In this document: one piece after another, positions 43,682 to 54,042 of the stretch
Numbering within the stretch: the first letter of the stretch is position 1
Layout: every line of letters begins with the position of its first letter
NCBI RefSeq assembly: GCF_004216695.1
Contig: NZ_SGXC01000001.1
Span: 1,674,001-1,738,000, forward strand
Source: Pigmentiphaga kullae
Lineage (GTDB): Bacteria; Pseudomonadota; Gammaproteobacteria; Burkholderiales; Burkholderiaceae_B
Direction of reading: 5' to 3'
DNA length: 64,000 nt
Notes under the pieces: model-generated
The model's database searches: none
Seen by the model: only the letters and a program-made list of their open reading frames with translations
What the model was told of the DNA's origin: nothing
Position numbers and translations under genes: made by a program

Positions 43682-45418
43682 TCAATGGTCCGTGGCGCAG
43701 CCCGATGACCCTGGGCCCAGTTCCTGGGGGAAATACTTGATGACGCAGTCCACGGGGTTGGGCGCCGCCTGGCCCAGCCCGCATATCGAGGCGTCGCGCA
43801 TGACGGCGGACAATTCCTCCAGCAGCGGGATGTCCCAGTCGGGCTGGCGGATCAGCTCCAGCGCCTTGGCCGTGCCCACGCGGCAGGGCGTGCACTGGCC
43901 ACAGGATTCGTCCTTGAAGAAGCCCATCATGTTGCGCGCCGCGCCCACGGCGGTGTCTCGATGGGACAGGATCATGACCGCCGCCGAGCCGATGAAGCAG
44001 CCGTAGGGTTGCAGCGTGTCGAAATCCAGCGGGATGTCGTTCATCGACGCTGGCAGGATGCCGCCAGACGCGCCGCCCGGCAGGTAGGCGTAGAAATCGT
44101 GGCCATCCTGCATGCCACCGCAGTATTCGTCGATCAGTTCCTGGATGGTGATGCCGGCCGGCGCCAGGTGGACGCCGGGCTGGCGCACGCGCCCCGACAC
44201 CGAGAACGAGCGCAGGCCCTTGCGCCCGCGCCGGCCTTGCGAGGCGAACCAGGCGCCGCCGCGTTCCAGGATGTCGCGCACCCAGTGCAGCGTCTCGAAG
44301 TTGTGTTCCAGCGTGGGGCGACCGAACAGGCCGACCTGCGCGACGTAGGGCGGGCGCAGCCTGGGCATGCCGCGCTTGCCCTCGATGGATTCGATCATGG
44401 CCGATTCCTCGCCGCAGATGTAGGCGCCGGCGCCCCGCCGCAATTCGATGCGGGGCAGGCCGGGAACGGGCGGATCGTTGCGCAGGCGGTCCAGTTCGGT
44501 CTGCAGGATCGCGCGGCAGCCGTGGTATTCGTCGCGCAGGTAGATGTAGACGGCCTGCGCCTCCACCGCCCACGCCGCGATCAGCAGCCCTTCCAGGTGG
44601 CGATGCGGATCGCGCTCGAGATAGTGGCGGTCCTTGAACGTGCCGGGTTCGCCTTCGTCCACGTTGACCGCCATCAGGCGCGGGGCGGGTTCGGCGCGCA
44701 CCGCGCGCCACTTGCGGCCGGCGGGAAAGCCCGCGCCGCCCAGGCCGCGCAGGCCCGAGTCTTCCATGGCCTTGAGCACGGACTCCACGTCGCGCTGTCC
44801 GGACGCGCATTCGCGCAGCACGCGGTAGCCGCCCTGCGCGACATAGCCGGCGTAGTCGATGTAGGCGCCGGGCAGGTCGCGGGTGTCGCCGCTCGCGACG
44901 GCTGCCTGCACCGTATCGGCCGTCGCACAGGCAATGGGGCGCTGGCCCACCATCGCCACGGGAGCCTGTTCGCAGCGTCCCAGGCACGGCGCCGGCACGA
45001 CGCGCACGCCGGTGCCCAGCAGTTGCGGCAGGCGCTCCAGCAGCGGCCCCGAGCCCGCCAGTTCACAGGACAGGCTGCCGCAGACCCGCACGGTCAGCGG
45101 CGCGGTGCCGGATTCGGCCTGCCCGTCGTCGCGTACCACGTCGAAGTGGTGGTAGAAGGACGCCACTTCATAGACCTCGGCCTGCGCCATGCGCAGTTCC
45201 TGGGCCAGCGCCGCCAGGTGGCGGGTGCCCAGTTGGCCGTAGCGGTCGTTGATGCGATGCAGGTGTTCGATCAGCAGGTCGCGCCGGCGCGGCGCGTCCC
45301 CCAGCAATGCGCGCACCTCGGCCAGCGCGGCGGGGTCGACGCGGCGGCCCTTGGGCTGCTGGCGCTTGCGTTCGCGCGTGGGCGCCGCCGCGACGATGGG
45401 GATGACTTTCTGGTCCAT
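43682..45418 (-). CDS. fdsB: Formate dehydrogenase beta subunit: fused NuoE-NuoF-like diaphorase
   Basis: 578 residues joining two proteins that are separate (FdsG, FdsB) in Cupriavidus. Residues ~25-180 are NuoE-like with a [2Fe-2S] site (RVCGSLSCELAG and CLGRCEQAPVAM). Residues ~190-560 are NuoF-like: FMN/NADH region LRGLGGAGFPAGRKWR, NVDEGEPGTFKDRHYLE, GAGAYICGEESAMIES and the [4Fe-4S] motif SCGQCTPCRVGT. It passes formate electrons to NAD. First gene of the operon, read away from a ModE-like regulator gene. Confidence 0.93.
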   Translation of the reverse strand: MDQKVIPIVAAAPTRERKRQQPKGRRVDPAALAEVRALLGDAPRRRDLLIEHLHRINDRYGQLGTRHLAALAQELRMAQAEVYEVASFYHHFDVVRDDGQAESGTAPLTVRVCGSLSCELAGSGPLLERLPQLLGTGVRVVPAPCLGRCEQAPVAMVGQRPIACATADTVQAAVASGDTRDLPGAYIDYAGYVAQGGYRVLRECASGQRDVESVLKAMEDSGLRGLGGAGFPAGRKWRAVRAEPAPRLMAVNVDEGEPGTFKDRHYLERDPHRHLEGLLIAAWAVEAQAVYIYLRDEYHGCRAILQTELDRLRNDPPVPGLPRIELRRGAGAYICGEESAMIESIEGKRGMPRLRPPYVAQVGLFGRPTLEHNFETLHWVRDILERGGAWFASQGRRGRKGLRSFSVSGRVRQPGVHLAPAGITIQELIDEYCGGMQDGHDFYAYLPGGASGGILPASMNDIPLDFDTLQPYGCFIGSAAVMILSHRDTAVGAARNMMGFFKDESCGQCTPCRVGTAKALELIRQPDWDIPLLEELSAVMRDASICGLGQAAPNPVDCVIKYFPQELGPGSSGCATDH

Positions 45419-45472
45419 GGGGTTCCATGCCGTGCGTCGCGGTGGGCGGAAACGGCTAATATATGAAATTCA

Positions 45473-45533
45473 GAACATATGTCTCGCTACGCAACCCACT
45501 CTAACAAAGAAACTTCCCGCGAAAAATATGTTC
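45473..45533. promoter_or_regulatory. Inverted repeat in the fds / regulator control region
   Basis: GAACATAT (45473-45480) and ATATGTTC (45526-45533) form an 8-bp inverted repeat with a 45-base spacer in the 127-bp gap between the two divergent starts. The first arm overlaps the short palindrome ACATATGT. The pair could be the binding site of the regulator encoded at 45546. Confidence 0.5.
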
Positions 45534-45545
45534 AGGATTACATAA

Positions 45546-46640
45546 ATGTTCAAGATCGCGATCCAACCCGGCTGGCACATCCAGGGGACGGGGGCCGAAG
45601 CCTCGTCCGCGGTGGATACGTCCCTGCTGCTGCGCCTGCTGGCCAGCATCCGCGAATCGGGCTCGATCGCGGCGGCCGGACGCCTGGAAGGGCTGTCCTA
45701 TCGCCACGTATGGGGCCTGCTGCGCAACGCCGAGCAGTTGTTCGGCACGCCGCTGCTGGAGAAGCGGCCGGGCAAGGGCACGCGGCTCAGCCACCTGGGT
45801 ACGGTCCTGCTGCTGGCTGAAGACCGCATCCGCGCCCGCCTGTCGCCCACGCTGGACAGCCTGGCTTCGGAGCTCGAGGCCGAGATCCGCAAGGCCGTAG
45901 CGCCCGAACGCTCGCCGCTGCGGCTGTATGCCAGCCACGGTTTCGCCGTGGCGGCCCTGGTGGACTGGATCAACACCGCGCAGATGCCGGTCGAACTGCG
46001 CTACCGCAACAGCACCGAGGCGGTGGCCGCGCTGGCCCGCGGCGAATGCGACCTGGCCGGCTTCCACGTGCCCATCGGTCCCTTCGAGCGGGACGCGGTG
46101 CGCCAGTACCTGCAATGGCTGGATCCGCGCAAGCACGTGCTGGTCCAGTTGGCGCTGCGGGTGCAGGGGCTGTGCGTGGCGCCGGGCAATCCCAAGCGCA
46201 TCCGGGCGCTGGGGGATCTTGCGCGGCCGGGTGTGCGCTTCGTCAACCGGCAGGCGGGCTCGGGCACGCGCATGCTGCTGGAGCTGATGCTGGCGCGCGA
46301 CCAGGTGGCGCAGCAGGCCATCAACGGTTTCGACAGCACCGAGTTCACGCACGCGGCCGTGGCTGCCTACATCGCCAGCGGCATGGCCGACGTGGGGTTC
46401 GGCATCGAGACCGCCGCCCGGCGCTTCGGGCTGGATTTCGTGCCGCTGGTCACCGAGCGCTACTTCTTCGCGGTGGAGCAGTCGGCGCTGGAGGCCCGGC
46501 GGCTGGACGACGTACTGGCGATCCTGAAGGCGCCCGGCTTCATACGGCGCCTGGAGGCGCTGCCGGGCTATGAGCCGGTGGCGACCGGCGAAGTGCTGAC
46601 GCTGGCGCGCGCCTTCGGCGGCCGTCCGGCTGGCGCCTAA
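45546..46640 (+). CDS. ModE-like HTH regulator with periplasmic-binding-protein-type sensor domain
   Basis: 364 residues. N-terminal winged helix of ModE type at about residues 25-110 ([20 protein letters not shown], then [20 protein letters not shown]). A PBP-like domain follows (about 125-350) with [28 protein letters not shown] and [15 protein letters not shown], the type that senses molybdate-, tungstate- or substrate-like anions. It is divergent from the formate dehydrogenase operon and likely controls it in response to formate or molybdate. The stop overlaps that of the NYN gene on the other strand (CTAA). Confidence 0.88.
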   Translation: MFKIAIQPGWHIQGTGAEASSAVDTSLLLRLLASIRESGSIAAAGRLEGLSYRHVWGLLRNAEQLFGTPLLEKRPGKGTRLSHLGTVLLLAEDRIRARLSPTLDSLASELEAEIRKAVAPERSPLRLYASHGFAVAALVDWINTAQMPVELRYRNSTEAVAALARGECDLAGFHVPIGPFERDAVRQYLQWLDPRKHVLVQLALRVQGLCVAPGNPKRIRALGDLARPGVRFVNRQAGSGTRMLLELMLARDQVAQQAINGFDSTEFTHAAVAAYIASGMADVGFGIETAARRFGLDFVPLVTERYFFAVEQSALEARRLDDVLAILKAPGFIRRLEALPGYEPVATGEVLTLARAFGGRPAGA

Positions 46641-47899
46641 CCTTCCTGGGCCTTCGCCGCGGTCTTGCGGGCGCGGGGGCGCGCGGGCGTCTTGCGGGCG
46701 GTCTTGCGTGCCGCCTTCTTGGCGGGCGCGCCGGCCGGGGTGTCGGCGGCATCGGCGCCGCCGGTGCCGGTGGTCTCAGCGGCGGGGGGCTGGACCGGTT
46801 CGGGCGTTGGTGCGACCGGCGCGGGCCGCGCGGCCGGCTCGGCGGCAACCAGGGGCAGGGTGGTGGCGGGTTCTTGCCGCGCCGTGTCCCCGGCCGCCTC
46901 GGCCTCGGGCCGTGCCCGGCGGGAGGCGCTCTTGCCGGCGCTGCGGGTGTTGCGCCGCTTATCCGCCCGGGGGGCGGGCGTTTCGCCGGCGGGGACCTCG
47001 GCGGGCTCGATGGCCGGGGCAGGGGCCGGCACCGGCACCGGCACGGACCTGGGCGCCGCTGGCTCGACCGGCGCGGTTTCGCCGCTGGCGCGGTATACGT
47101 AGGCGCCCGATTTTTCGTCGCGGCCGAATTCCAGCAGCCCGCGCGACTGGGCCGCCTCCAGCAGATTGCCGAAGGCGCGGAAGCCGTAATAGGACTCGTT
47201 GAAGTCGGGCCGGCGCCGTTTGATGGCTTCCTTCAGCACCGAGGCCCAGATCTTGCCGGTGTCGCCGCGCTCGGCCAGCAGCGCGTCGAAGGTCTCGACC
47301 GCCAGCGCGATGCCTTTCTCGCGCCGGGATTCCAGTTCGTCCTTGCGCGACTTGTCCTCGTCGTGCGGACGGCGGTTGGCGGGCTGCGCGCCGCGCGGCT
47401 CGCGCCGGGCCGCCTGGTGCGTCTCGCGGACCAGGTCGTCGTAGAAGATGAATTCGTCGCAATTGGCGATCAGCAGGTCCGAGGTGGATTGCTTGACGCC
47501 CAGGCCGATGACCTGCTTGGCGTTCTCGCGCAGCTTGGAGACCAGCGGCGAGAAGTCGGAGTCGCCGCTGATGATCACGAAGGTGTTGACGTGCGACTTG
47601 GTGTAACAGAGGTCCAGCGCGTCGACCACCATGCGGATGTCGGCCGAGTTCTTGCCCGACTGGCGCACGTGCGGGATGTCGATCAGCTCGAAGTTGGCCT
47701 CGTGCATGGTGGCCTTGAAGCCCTTGTAGCGGTCCCAGTCGCAATAGGCCTTCTTGACCACGATGCTGCCCTTGAGCAGCAGGCGTTCGAGCACCAGCTT
47801 GATGTCGAAGCGCTCGTACTTGGCGTCGCGCACGCCCAGGGCCACGTTCTCGAAGTCGCAGAACAGCGCCATGCTGACGTTTTCCGGGGGATGGTTCAT
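46637..47899 (-). CDS. NYN-domain putative RNase with LOTUS-like domain and histone-H1-like tail
   Basis: 420 residues. The NYN (PIN-like) nuclease domain spans about 8-155 with the acidic residues in [22 protein letters not shown] and [23 protein letters not shown]-like domain is at about 190-270 ([20 protein letters not shown], then [16 protein letters not shown]). From about 275 the chain is low-complexity, rich in Pro, Ala, Lys and Arg, and ends in [20 protein letters not shown], which resembles histone-H1-like bacterial proteins. RNA binding and cleavage are likely for the family; the tail may bind nucleic acid (inference). Confidence 0.88.
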   Translation of the reverse strand: MNHPPENVSMALFCDFENVALGVRDAKYERFDIKLVLERLLLKGSIVVKKAYCDWDRYKGFKATMHEANFELIDIPHVRQSGKNSADIRMVVDALDLCYTKSHVNTFVIISGDSDFSPLVSKLRENAKQVIGLGVKQSTSDLLIANCDEFIFYDDLVRETHQAARREPRGAQPANRRPHDEDKSRKDELESRREKGIALAVETFDALLAERGDTGKIWASVLKEAIKRRRPDFNESYYGFRAFGNLLEAAQSRGLLEFGRDEKSGAYVYRASGETAPVEPAAPRSVPVPVPAPAPAIEPAEVPAGETPAPRADKRRNTRSAGKSASRRARPEAEAAGDTARQEPATTLPLVAAEPAARPAPVAPTPEPVQPPAAETTGTGGADAADTPAGAPAKKAARKTARKTPARPRARKTAAKAQEG

Positions 47900-48098
47900 G
47901 GGGGAATGCTCCGGTCGTGCGGCGGCGGGCGGGGTGCCGGCCGCGAAAACAGGATGATACCGGGTCGGCCACGCGGGAAATGTCCCTGCTGGCGGAACAG
48001 GCTTGAGGACGCCTCCGGACCTATCCTATACACTCGACTTCCGCCGCCGGGACCGTGCCATTTCCCCTCCCATTCCCCCGCGGTGTGCTCATCACGCC

Positions 48099-49060
<962 letters not shown>

Positions 49061-49064
<4 letters not shown>

Positions 49065-49825
49065 TCAACTTCTACGCAATCCGGGCGATCTACCGGTTCG
49101 AGATGGCGCGCACCTTCCGCACGCTGACCCAGAGCATCGCCTCGCCGGTGCTGTCCACGTCGCTCTACTTCATCGTGTTCGGCACCGCCATCGGTTCGCG
49201 CATGGGCGAGATCGGCGGCGTCAGCTACGGAGCCTTCATCATTCCCGGCCTGATCATGATGTCGCTGCTGAACGAAAGCATTTCCAACGCCTCGTTCGGC
49301 ATCTACCTGCCCAAGTGGACGGGCACCATCTACGAGCTGCTGTCGGCGCCGGTGTCACCCGTCGAGGCGGTGGTCGGCTACGTCGGGGCGGCGGCCACCA
49401 AGTCGATGATGCTGGGCCTCCTGATCCTGGTCACGGCGCGCATCTTCGTGCCGTACCACATCGAGCATCCCGTCTGGATGGTCGGCTTCCTGGTCCTGAC
49501 CGCTGTCACCTTCAGCCTGTTCGGTTTCATCATCGGCCTGTGGGCCGACGATTTCCAGAAGCTGCAGATCATTCCGCTCATGGTAGTCACGCCGCTGACC
49601 TTCCTGGGCGGCGCGTTCTACTCGATCGGCATGCTGCCGCCGATCTGGCAGAAGATCACGCTGGCCAACCCCGTGGTCTACCTCATCAGCGGATTCCGCT
49701 GGAGCTTCTACGGCCAGTCCGACGTCAACGTCGTGGTCAGCCTGGGCATGACGCTGGTGTTCCTGCTGGTGTGCCTGGGCATCGTGGCCTGGATCTTCCG
49801 CACCGGGTACAAGATGAAGACCTGA
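49061..49825 (+). CDS. ABC-2 exporter permease (YadH-like)
   Basis: 254 residues with six hydrophobic segments. Family marks are [40 protein letters not shown] and the C-terminal-half ABC-2 region [20 protein letters not shown]. It forms the membrane part of the exporter with the coupled ATPase gene. The pair is unrelated in close detail to the nodIJ-type pair at 15533-17479. Confidence 0.92.
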
Positions 49826-49846
49826 TCGGCCACGAGCGACGCGCCT

Positions 49847-49870
49847 AAATACTATGAATCAATAGTATTT
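49847..49870. promoter_or_regulatory. Palindrome AAATACTAT-N6-ATAGTATTT
   Basis: Two perfect 9-bp arms separated by GAATCA, overlapping the last codons and stop of the marR gene and lying just after the ABC-2 permease gene. The ten-base half AAATACTATG recurs in the marR/Rieske control region (50464-50473, inverted), so this is a likely additional binding site of the same MarR protein. Confidence 0.5.
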
Positions 49871-50376
49871 TCAGTGTCTTCGCTCTTGATGCCCGCCGCC
49901 GATTCGACCGCACGCAGGTTTCGCCTGACCCGCATCAGGTAGTTGCACAACTGCGCCACCTCGAAGTGCTCGAATCCTTCCACCATACGGGCCGTCAACT
50001 CGTCCGCCTTGGGCATCAGTTCGTGTCCCAGGGCGCGGCCGCGCTCGGTCAGGTAGATGTTTATCTTGCGCCGGTCGTCGGCATTGCGCACGCGCCGGAT
50101 CAGGCCGCGGCTCTCCAGCTTGTTCAAGGCCGAGCCCGCCGCGGCTTCCATGATCCCCACCCGTCGGCCGACCTCGCGCTGCGTCAGCCCGTCTTCTTCC
50201 CATATCGTCCGCAGGAATATCCAGGTTCCCGCGGGAACGTCGAGCCGGGCGACCTGCGCCTGCAGCGCGCGGTTGAGTACTCGGTAGGTGGCGCTGAGCT
50301 GGTAGCCCACGCTGTCTTCGGACGGCTGGGTGGCGATTTTCCCGGGGGTGGGCTTGCTGCTCGTCGGTTTGTTCAT
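49852..50376 (-). CDS. MarR-family transcriptional regulator
   Basis: 174 residues. Winged helix at about residues 45-130: WIFLRTIWEEDGLTQREVGR, RVGIMEAAAGSALNKLESRG, then LIRRVRNADDRRKINIYLTE. The basic DDRRK wing is typical of MarR. It is divergent from the Rieske oxygenase gene with 134 bp between starts, so it probably represses that gene and itself until an aromatic ligand binds (inference from layout). Confidence 0.93.
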   Translation of the reverse strand: MNKPTSSKPTPGKIATQPSEDSVGYQLSATYRVLNRALQAQVARLDVPAGTWIFLRTIWEEDGLTQREVGRRVGIMEAAAGSALNKLESRGLIRRVRNADDRRKINIYLTERGRALGHELMPKADELTARMVEGFEHFEVAQLCNYLMRVRRNLRAVESAAGIKSEDTENTIDS

Positions 50377-50392
50377 GGCTGGGCGCTAGGGG

Positions 50393-50473
50393 AAATACTA
50401 GTACGAGGCGGGCGAAACAAGCATTGTGAATTCTTTGCGCCAAATTTACCATTGCTATGGAAGCATAGTATTT
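50393..50473. promoter_or_regulatory. marR / Rieske oxygenase divergent control region with AATACTA boxes
   Basis: AAATACTAG (50393-50401) and CATAGTATTT (50464-50473, the inverted form of AAATACTATG) flank the divergent promoters. The same half-site forms a palindrome at 49847-49870. The spacing is wide, so the two boxes may be separate half-palindromes for two MarR dimers. Confidence 0.45.
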
Positions 50474-50510
50474 TTCGATAAAGAATCCCAAGCTTTCGAG
50501 GAGATCCGCC

Positions 50511-51647
50511 ATGAGTCTTTACCCCGACATCGACTTCGCCCGGGTCGAAGGCGACGCGCTCGCCGGCCGCCTGGTCGCCCGCTTCTGGCAGCCCGTGGCG
50601 CTGGCCGAGAAATGCGTGGCCGGCCGCGCGATGCGCGTCAAGCTGTTGGGCACGCACTACACGCTCTACCGCGGCGAGGACGGCCAGCCGCGCATGACGC
50701 AGGACCGCTGCCCCCACCGGGGGACGAGCCTGGCCTACGGCTGGGTCGAAGGCAACGGCATACGCTGCCGCTACCATGGCTGGAAGTTCGACGCCGAAGG
50801 AAGGGGAGAGGAGTTTCCCGCCGAGAGCGCGGCCTATGCGCGTAGCCTGTCGCTGCGCACCTATCCGGTCAGGGAGTATCTGGGCCTGATCTTCTGCTAT
50901 GTCGGGGAAGGGGAACCGCCGGAGTTTCCGCGCTTCCCTGAACTGGAGGATGACAGCCGCGGCACGCTGCTCACCCAGGCTGTCGTACTCGACTACAACT
51001 TCTTCCAGCGAGTGGAGAACGACCACGACGAGGCGCATGTGTTCTTCACGCACAAGCACCTGATGGCGAAGTACGGCCTGGACCAGATCCCCAAAGTCGC
51101 CGCGGAAGAAACCGAACATGGGCTGGTGGTCGTTTCCACGCGAAAGGATGGCCGCAAGCGTGTCGGCTACGGCTTCATGCCGAATGTCCTGCTGCGCGAG
51201 GTTCCCATTCCGCAGGACCGCTCGAAGATGTCCATCCTGCTCGCATGGCGAGTGCCGATGGACGATACGACGACCTTCAGCGCCATGGTCAACCGTGTCG
51301 GCACCTTCAACACAGCCTTGCCCGATCCGGGCGAGGTAGAGGATCCAGCCGAGATCGCCGCGCGCGTCATGCGCTGCGAAATGACGCTCGACGAAGTGGA
51401 CCAGAATCATCCCCTGCTGCCGATTATCCAGGACACGGTCGCGCTGGGCGGGCAGGGTGTGATCGCGGACCGCGACGCCGAGCATCTCGGACAGTCGGAC
51501 AGGGCTATCGCGGTATTGCGCCGCATGTGGGCGCGCGAGATGCGCGCGCTGCGCGACGGCAAGCCGCTCAAGACCTGGCGCCGGCCCGGCGATTTCGAAT
51601 TCGGCAAGGAGATTGCCGGAGCCGAATTGCCGGCGGTCGCCCATTGA
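50511..51647 (+). CDS. Rieske non-haem iron aromatic oxygenase, alpha-type subunit
   Basis: 378 residues. Rieske [2Fe-2S] ligands Cys67-x-His69 (DRCPHRG) and Cys86-x2-His89 (CRYHGWKF). The C-terminal catalytic domain has the iron-site motif at about 169-176 (VENDHDEAH) and is short, as in phthalate/vanillate-type single-subunit oxygenases. ATG follows GAGGAGATCCGCC. It hydroxylates or demethylates an aromatic acid and needs a separate reductase, absent here. It is followed 17 bp later by a Bug protein gene and controlled by the divergent marR gene. Substrate unknown. Confidence 0.92.
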   Translation: MSLYPDIDFARVEGDALAGRLVARFWQPVALAEKCVAGRAMRVKLLGTHYTLYRGEDGQPRMTQDRCPHRGTSLAYGWVEGNGIRCRYHGWKFDAEGRGEEFPAESAAYARSLSLRTYPVREYLGLIFCYVGEGEPPEFPRFPELEDDSRGTLLTQAVVLDYNFFQRVENDHDEAHVFFTHKHLMAKYGLDQIPKVAAEETEHGLVVVSTRKDGRKRVGYGFMPNVLLREVPIPQDRSKMSILLAWRVPMDDTTTFSAMVNRVGTFNTALPDPGEVEDPAEIAARVMRCEMTLDEVDQNHPLLPIIQDTVALGGQGVIADRDAEHLGQSDRAIAVLRRMWAREMRALRDGKPLKTWRRPGDFEFGKEIAGAELPAVAH

Positions 51648-51664
51648 AATCAGGAGACATTCAC

Positions 51665-52633
51665 ATGATCAAACCCCTGCTCTTGCTGACTGCGGCGCTG
51701 GCTTGTGGAACGCTGCAAGCGGCCGAATCTTTTCCGAGCCGGCCGATTACCCTGGTCGTGCCGCAGCCGGCGGGCGGCGCCGCCGATGCCCTGGCGCGCA
51801 CCCTGGGCGAGGAAATGGGACGCCGGCTGGGCACGACCTTCATCGTCGAGAACAGGCCGGGGGCATCCGGCATGCTCGGCACCAACGCGGTGGCGCGCGC
51901 CAAGCCCGACGGCTATAGCCTGCTGGTCACGAACTCGACGCCGGTGCTGACGCTGCCCTACATGTTCGACAAGGTTCCCTACGACGTGAACCGCGACCTG
52001 CGCTTCATCACGCAGATCTCCAGCGGCCAACTGGTCCTGGTGGTCAATCACGAGATACCGGCGCGCAATATGAAGGAGTTCATGGACTGGGCCGCGCGGA
52101 ATCGCGGCAAGGTCAACTACGGTTCGTTCGGCGTGGGCACTTCGGGCCACCTGGTTGCTTCCTATCTCAGCCATTCGCGTGGCCTGGACATGACGCACGT
52201 GCCTTTCAAGGGCGAGGTGCCGCTGATCCAGGAACTGGTCGGGGGCAGGGTGTCGTGGGGATTCACGACCCTGGGGCCGGTCGTACCGCATTTGCAGACC
52301 GGCCGGCTGCGCGCGCTGGCCGTGATTGCCGATCAGCGGCCCAAGGAGCTTCCCAACGTGCCCACCATGGCGGAAGCGGGCATGAAGGATACCGAGTTCA
52401 AGCCCATGGGATGGTTCGCGATGCTGGCGCCGGCGGGCATGCCCGAGGCCGTATCCAGGCTGCTGGAGAAAGAGGCGCGCGCCGCGATCGCGACCCCCGA
52501 GATGCAGGCGCGTATCCAGGCCTATGGCATGGATGCGATCGGCAATTCGGCTGAAGACGCCCGCAAGGAATACGAGCTACTGGCGCCCGTGGTCGAGCGG
52601 ATGGTGAAGACGTCGGGCGCCAAGCTGGAGTAG
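51665..52633 (+). CDS. Bug/TctC-family periplasmic solute-binding protein
   Basis: 322 residues with a short signal peptide (about 1-20: MIKPLLLLTAALACGTLQAA). Bug marks: SRPITLVVPQPAGGAADALA, FIVENRPGASGMLGT and KPDGYSLLV. It follows the Rieske oxygenase gene by 17 bp after CAGGAGACATTCAC, so it most likely binds the aromatic acid the oxygenase uses. No tctAB genes nearby. Confidence 0.93.
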   Translation: MIKPLLLLTAALACGTLQAAESFPSRPITLVVPQPAGGAADALARTLGEEMGRRLGTTFIVENRPGASGMLGTNAVARAKPDGYSLLVTNSTPVLTLPYMFDKVPYDVNRDLRFITQISSGQLVLVVNHEIPARNMKEFMDWAARNRGKVNYGSFGVGTSGHLVASYLSHSRGLDMTHVPFKGEVPLIQELVGGRVSWGFTTLGPVVPHLQTGRLRALAVIADQRPKELPNVPTMAEAGMKDTEFKPMGWFAMLAPAGMPEAVSRLLEKEARAAIATPEMQARIQAYGMDAIGNSAEDARKEYELLAPVVERMVKTSGAKLE

Positions 52634-52878
52634 AACCTGTTTCGCCGCCTGCGCCGCGCCATGCCGGTGCGCGCTCCCCGCTGCCGGTGCGGTGCGCGCA
52701 CCGCATGGGCGCCCGGCCGGCACGCTGGCCAGGCGGGCGTGCTGGCACTCTTCATGCTTACGAAGCGATGGTCTCATCCCGATTGCCGTAAACCCTAATT
52801 CATCGATAAATTAATTACTTGTTTAATTAATCGTAGGCGGTGGGCAATTCTCAATCGAAACCTTTGCGAGAGGTCGCT
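52634..52878. other. 245-bp intergenic region before livK
   Basis: The GC-rich first half holds an 18-bp perfect palindrome (TGCGGTGCGCGCACCGCA, 52688-52705) that could end the preceding transcript, without a T-run. The second half is an AT-rich island from about 52790 with the candidate operator described separately and a GAGAGG ribosome site before the livK ATG. Confidence 0.5.
52810..52831. promoter_or_regulatory. AT-rich dyad upstream of livK, candidate TetR operator
   Basis: ATTAATTA (52810-52817) and TAATTAAT (52824-52831) form a perfect inverted repeat with spacer CTTGTT. Aligned on TTAATTAC-TTG-TTTAATTAAT it matches the site before the monooxygenase gene (57671-57690: TTAATTTT-CTG-TTTAATTATT) at 17 of 21 bases. 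It lies 48 bp before the livK ATG. Confidence 0.55.
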
Positions 52879-54015
52879 ATGCGTAAGCTGTCTTGGGCGT
52901 TGTTGCTGGCGGGAACCATGGGCGGGGCAGCCCCCGTGGCATGGGCGCAGGAAACCATCAAGATCGGCGTCATCCAGCCGCTGACGGGATCGGTCGCCTA
53001 CAACGGGCTGACCTACGTCAACGGTGCCAAGCTCGCGGTCGAGCGCCGCAACGCCGCCGGCGGTGTGCTGGGCAGGAAGATCGAACTGGTCATCGAGGAC
53101 GGGCAGTGCCGTCCCGCCAATTCGGTGAACGCCGCCGAAAAGCTGATCGTGCGCGACAAGGTCGTGGCGCTGACGGGCGCCTTCTGCAGCTCGGCCACGG
53201 CGGCGGTCATGCCCGTGGCCGAGAAGTACAAGCTGCCCATGCTGACCGGGGTGTCCTCGAAGGCGGACCTGACCGAAAAGGGGCTTCAGTACTTCTTCCG
53301 TTCGGCCGAAACCGACCGGCTGATGTCCAAGACCTTCAGCAAGATCCTGGCGCAGAAGCTGCAACTGAAAACCGTGGCCTACATCGGCGTCAACGACGAC
53401 TGGGGCCGCGGCGGCGTGGAGGATTTCTCCAAGGACCTGTCCGCGCTCGGAGTCAAGACCGTGATGAAGGAGTACTTCGACCACGGCGCCACCGACTTCT
53501 ACACCCTGCTGACCAAGCTGCGCGCGGCCAAGCCCGACGGCGTCTTCGTCGCGGCCGAAACCCAGGACGGCTCCATCCTGGTCAAGCAGTTCAAGGAATT
53601 CGGCATCCAGACCAAGATATTCGGCGTGGGGTCGTGGGCGACGTCCGATTTCATCGGCCTGACGGGCGATGCCTCGGAAGGCATCTACGCGGCCGTGCCC
53701 TATGCCTCCAGCATGCCGGGCGAGCGCAATCAGTCGTTCGTCCAGTACTACAGCGCCGCCTACAAGGAAAAGCCCGGCAAGTACGGCGCCGCCGGCTATA
53801 ACGCGCTGAACATCGTCATGGAGGCGATCGCGCGGGCGGGCAACACGCAGGCCGACGCGATCCGCGATGCGCTGCGCAAGACGGACTACGCCGCGCCCAA
53901 CGGCCATTTCAAGTTCACCGAGAAGGGCGAGGGCTACGGCTTCGACGTCGTGCTGGTGCAGATCCAGAACCGCGAGCCGAAGGTGGTGGCGCAGGCCCCC
54001 ACCGAGCGGCCCTGA
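52879..54015 (+). CDS. livK: ABC importer substrate-binding protein, LivK (branched-chain amino acid) family
   Basis: 378 residues from the ATG at 52879, after GAGAGGTCGCT; a GTG 39 bases earlier is in frame. Signal peptide about 1-23 (ALLLAGTMGGAAPVAWAQET). Periplasmic type-1 binding fold: IKIGVIQPLTGSVAYNG, GGVLGRKIELVIEDGQCRPA, then the AFCSSATAAVMPVAEKYKLP ligand region. Liv-family binding proteins in such clusters often take aromatic or heterocyclic acids rather than amino acids. It begins a livKHMGF unit leading into pyridine-ring breakdown genes, so a hydroxypyridine carboxylate is the likely ligand (inference). Confidence 0.9.
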   Translation: MRKLSWALLLAGTMGGAAPVAWAQETIKIGVIQPLTGSVAYNGLTYVNGAKLAVERRNAAGGVLGRKIELVIEDGQCRPANSVNAAEKLIVRDKVVALTGAFCSSATAAVMPVAEKYKLPMLTGVSSKADLTEKGLQYFFRSAETDRLMSKTFSKILAQKLQLKTVAYIGVNDDWGRGGVEDFSKDLSALGVKTVMKEYFDHGATDFYTLLTKLRAAKPDGVFVAAETQDGSILVKQFKEFGIQTKIFGVGSWATSDFIGLTGDASEGIYAAVPYASSMPGERNQSFVQYYSAAYKEKPGKYGAAGYNALNIVMEAIARAGNTQADAIRDALRKTDYAAPNGHFKFTEKGEGYGFDVVLVQIQNREPKVVAQAPTERP

Positions 54016-54042
54016 TCCGCGCGCCCCGAGTCGGGAGAAACC

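Noticed and set aside
49847-49870. The palindrome as an intrinsic terminator for the ABC-2 operon
   Set aside because: The stem is AT-rich and weak, and the half-site recurs at the marR promoter, which fits an operator better.
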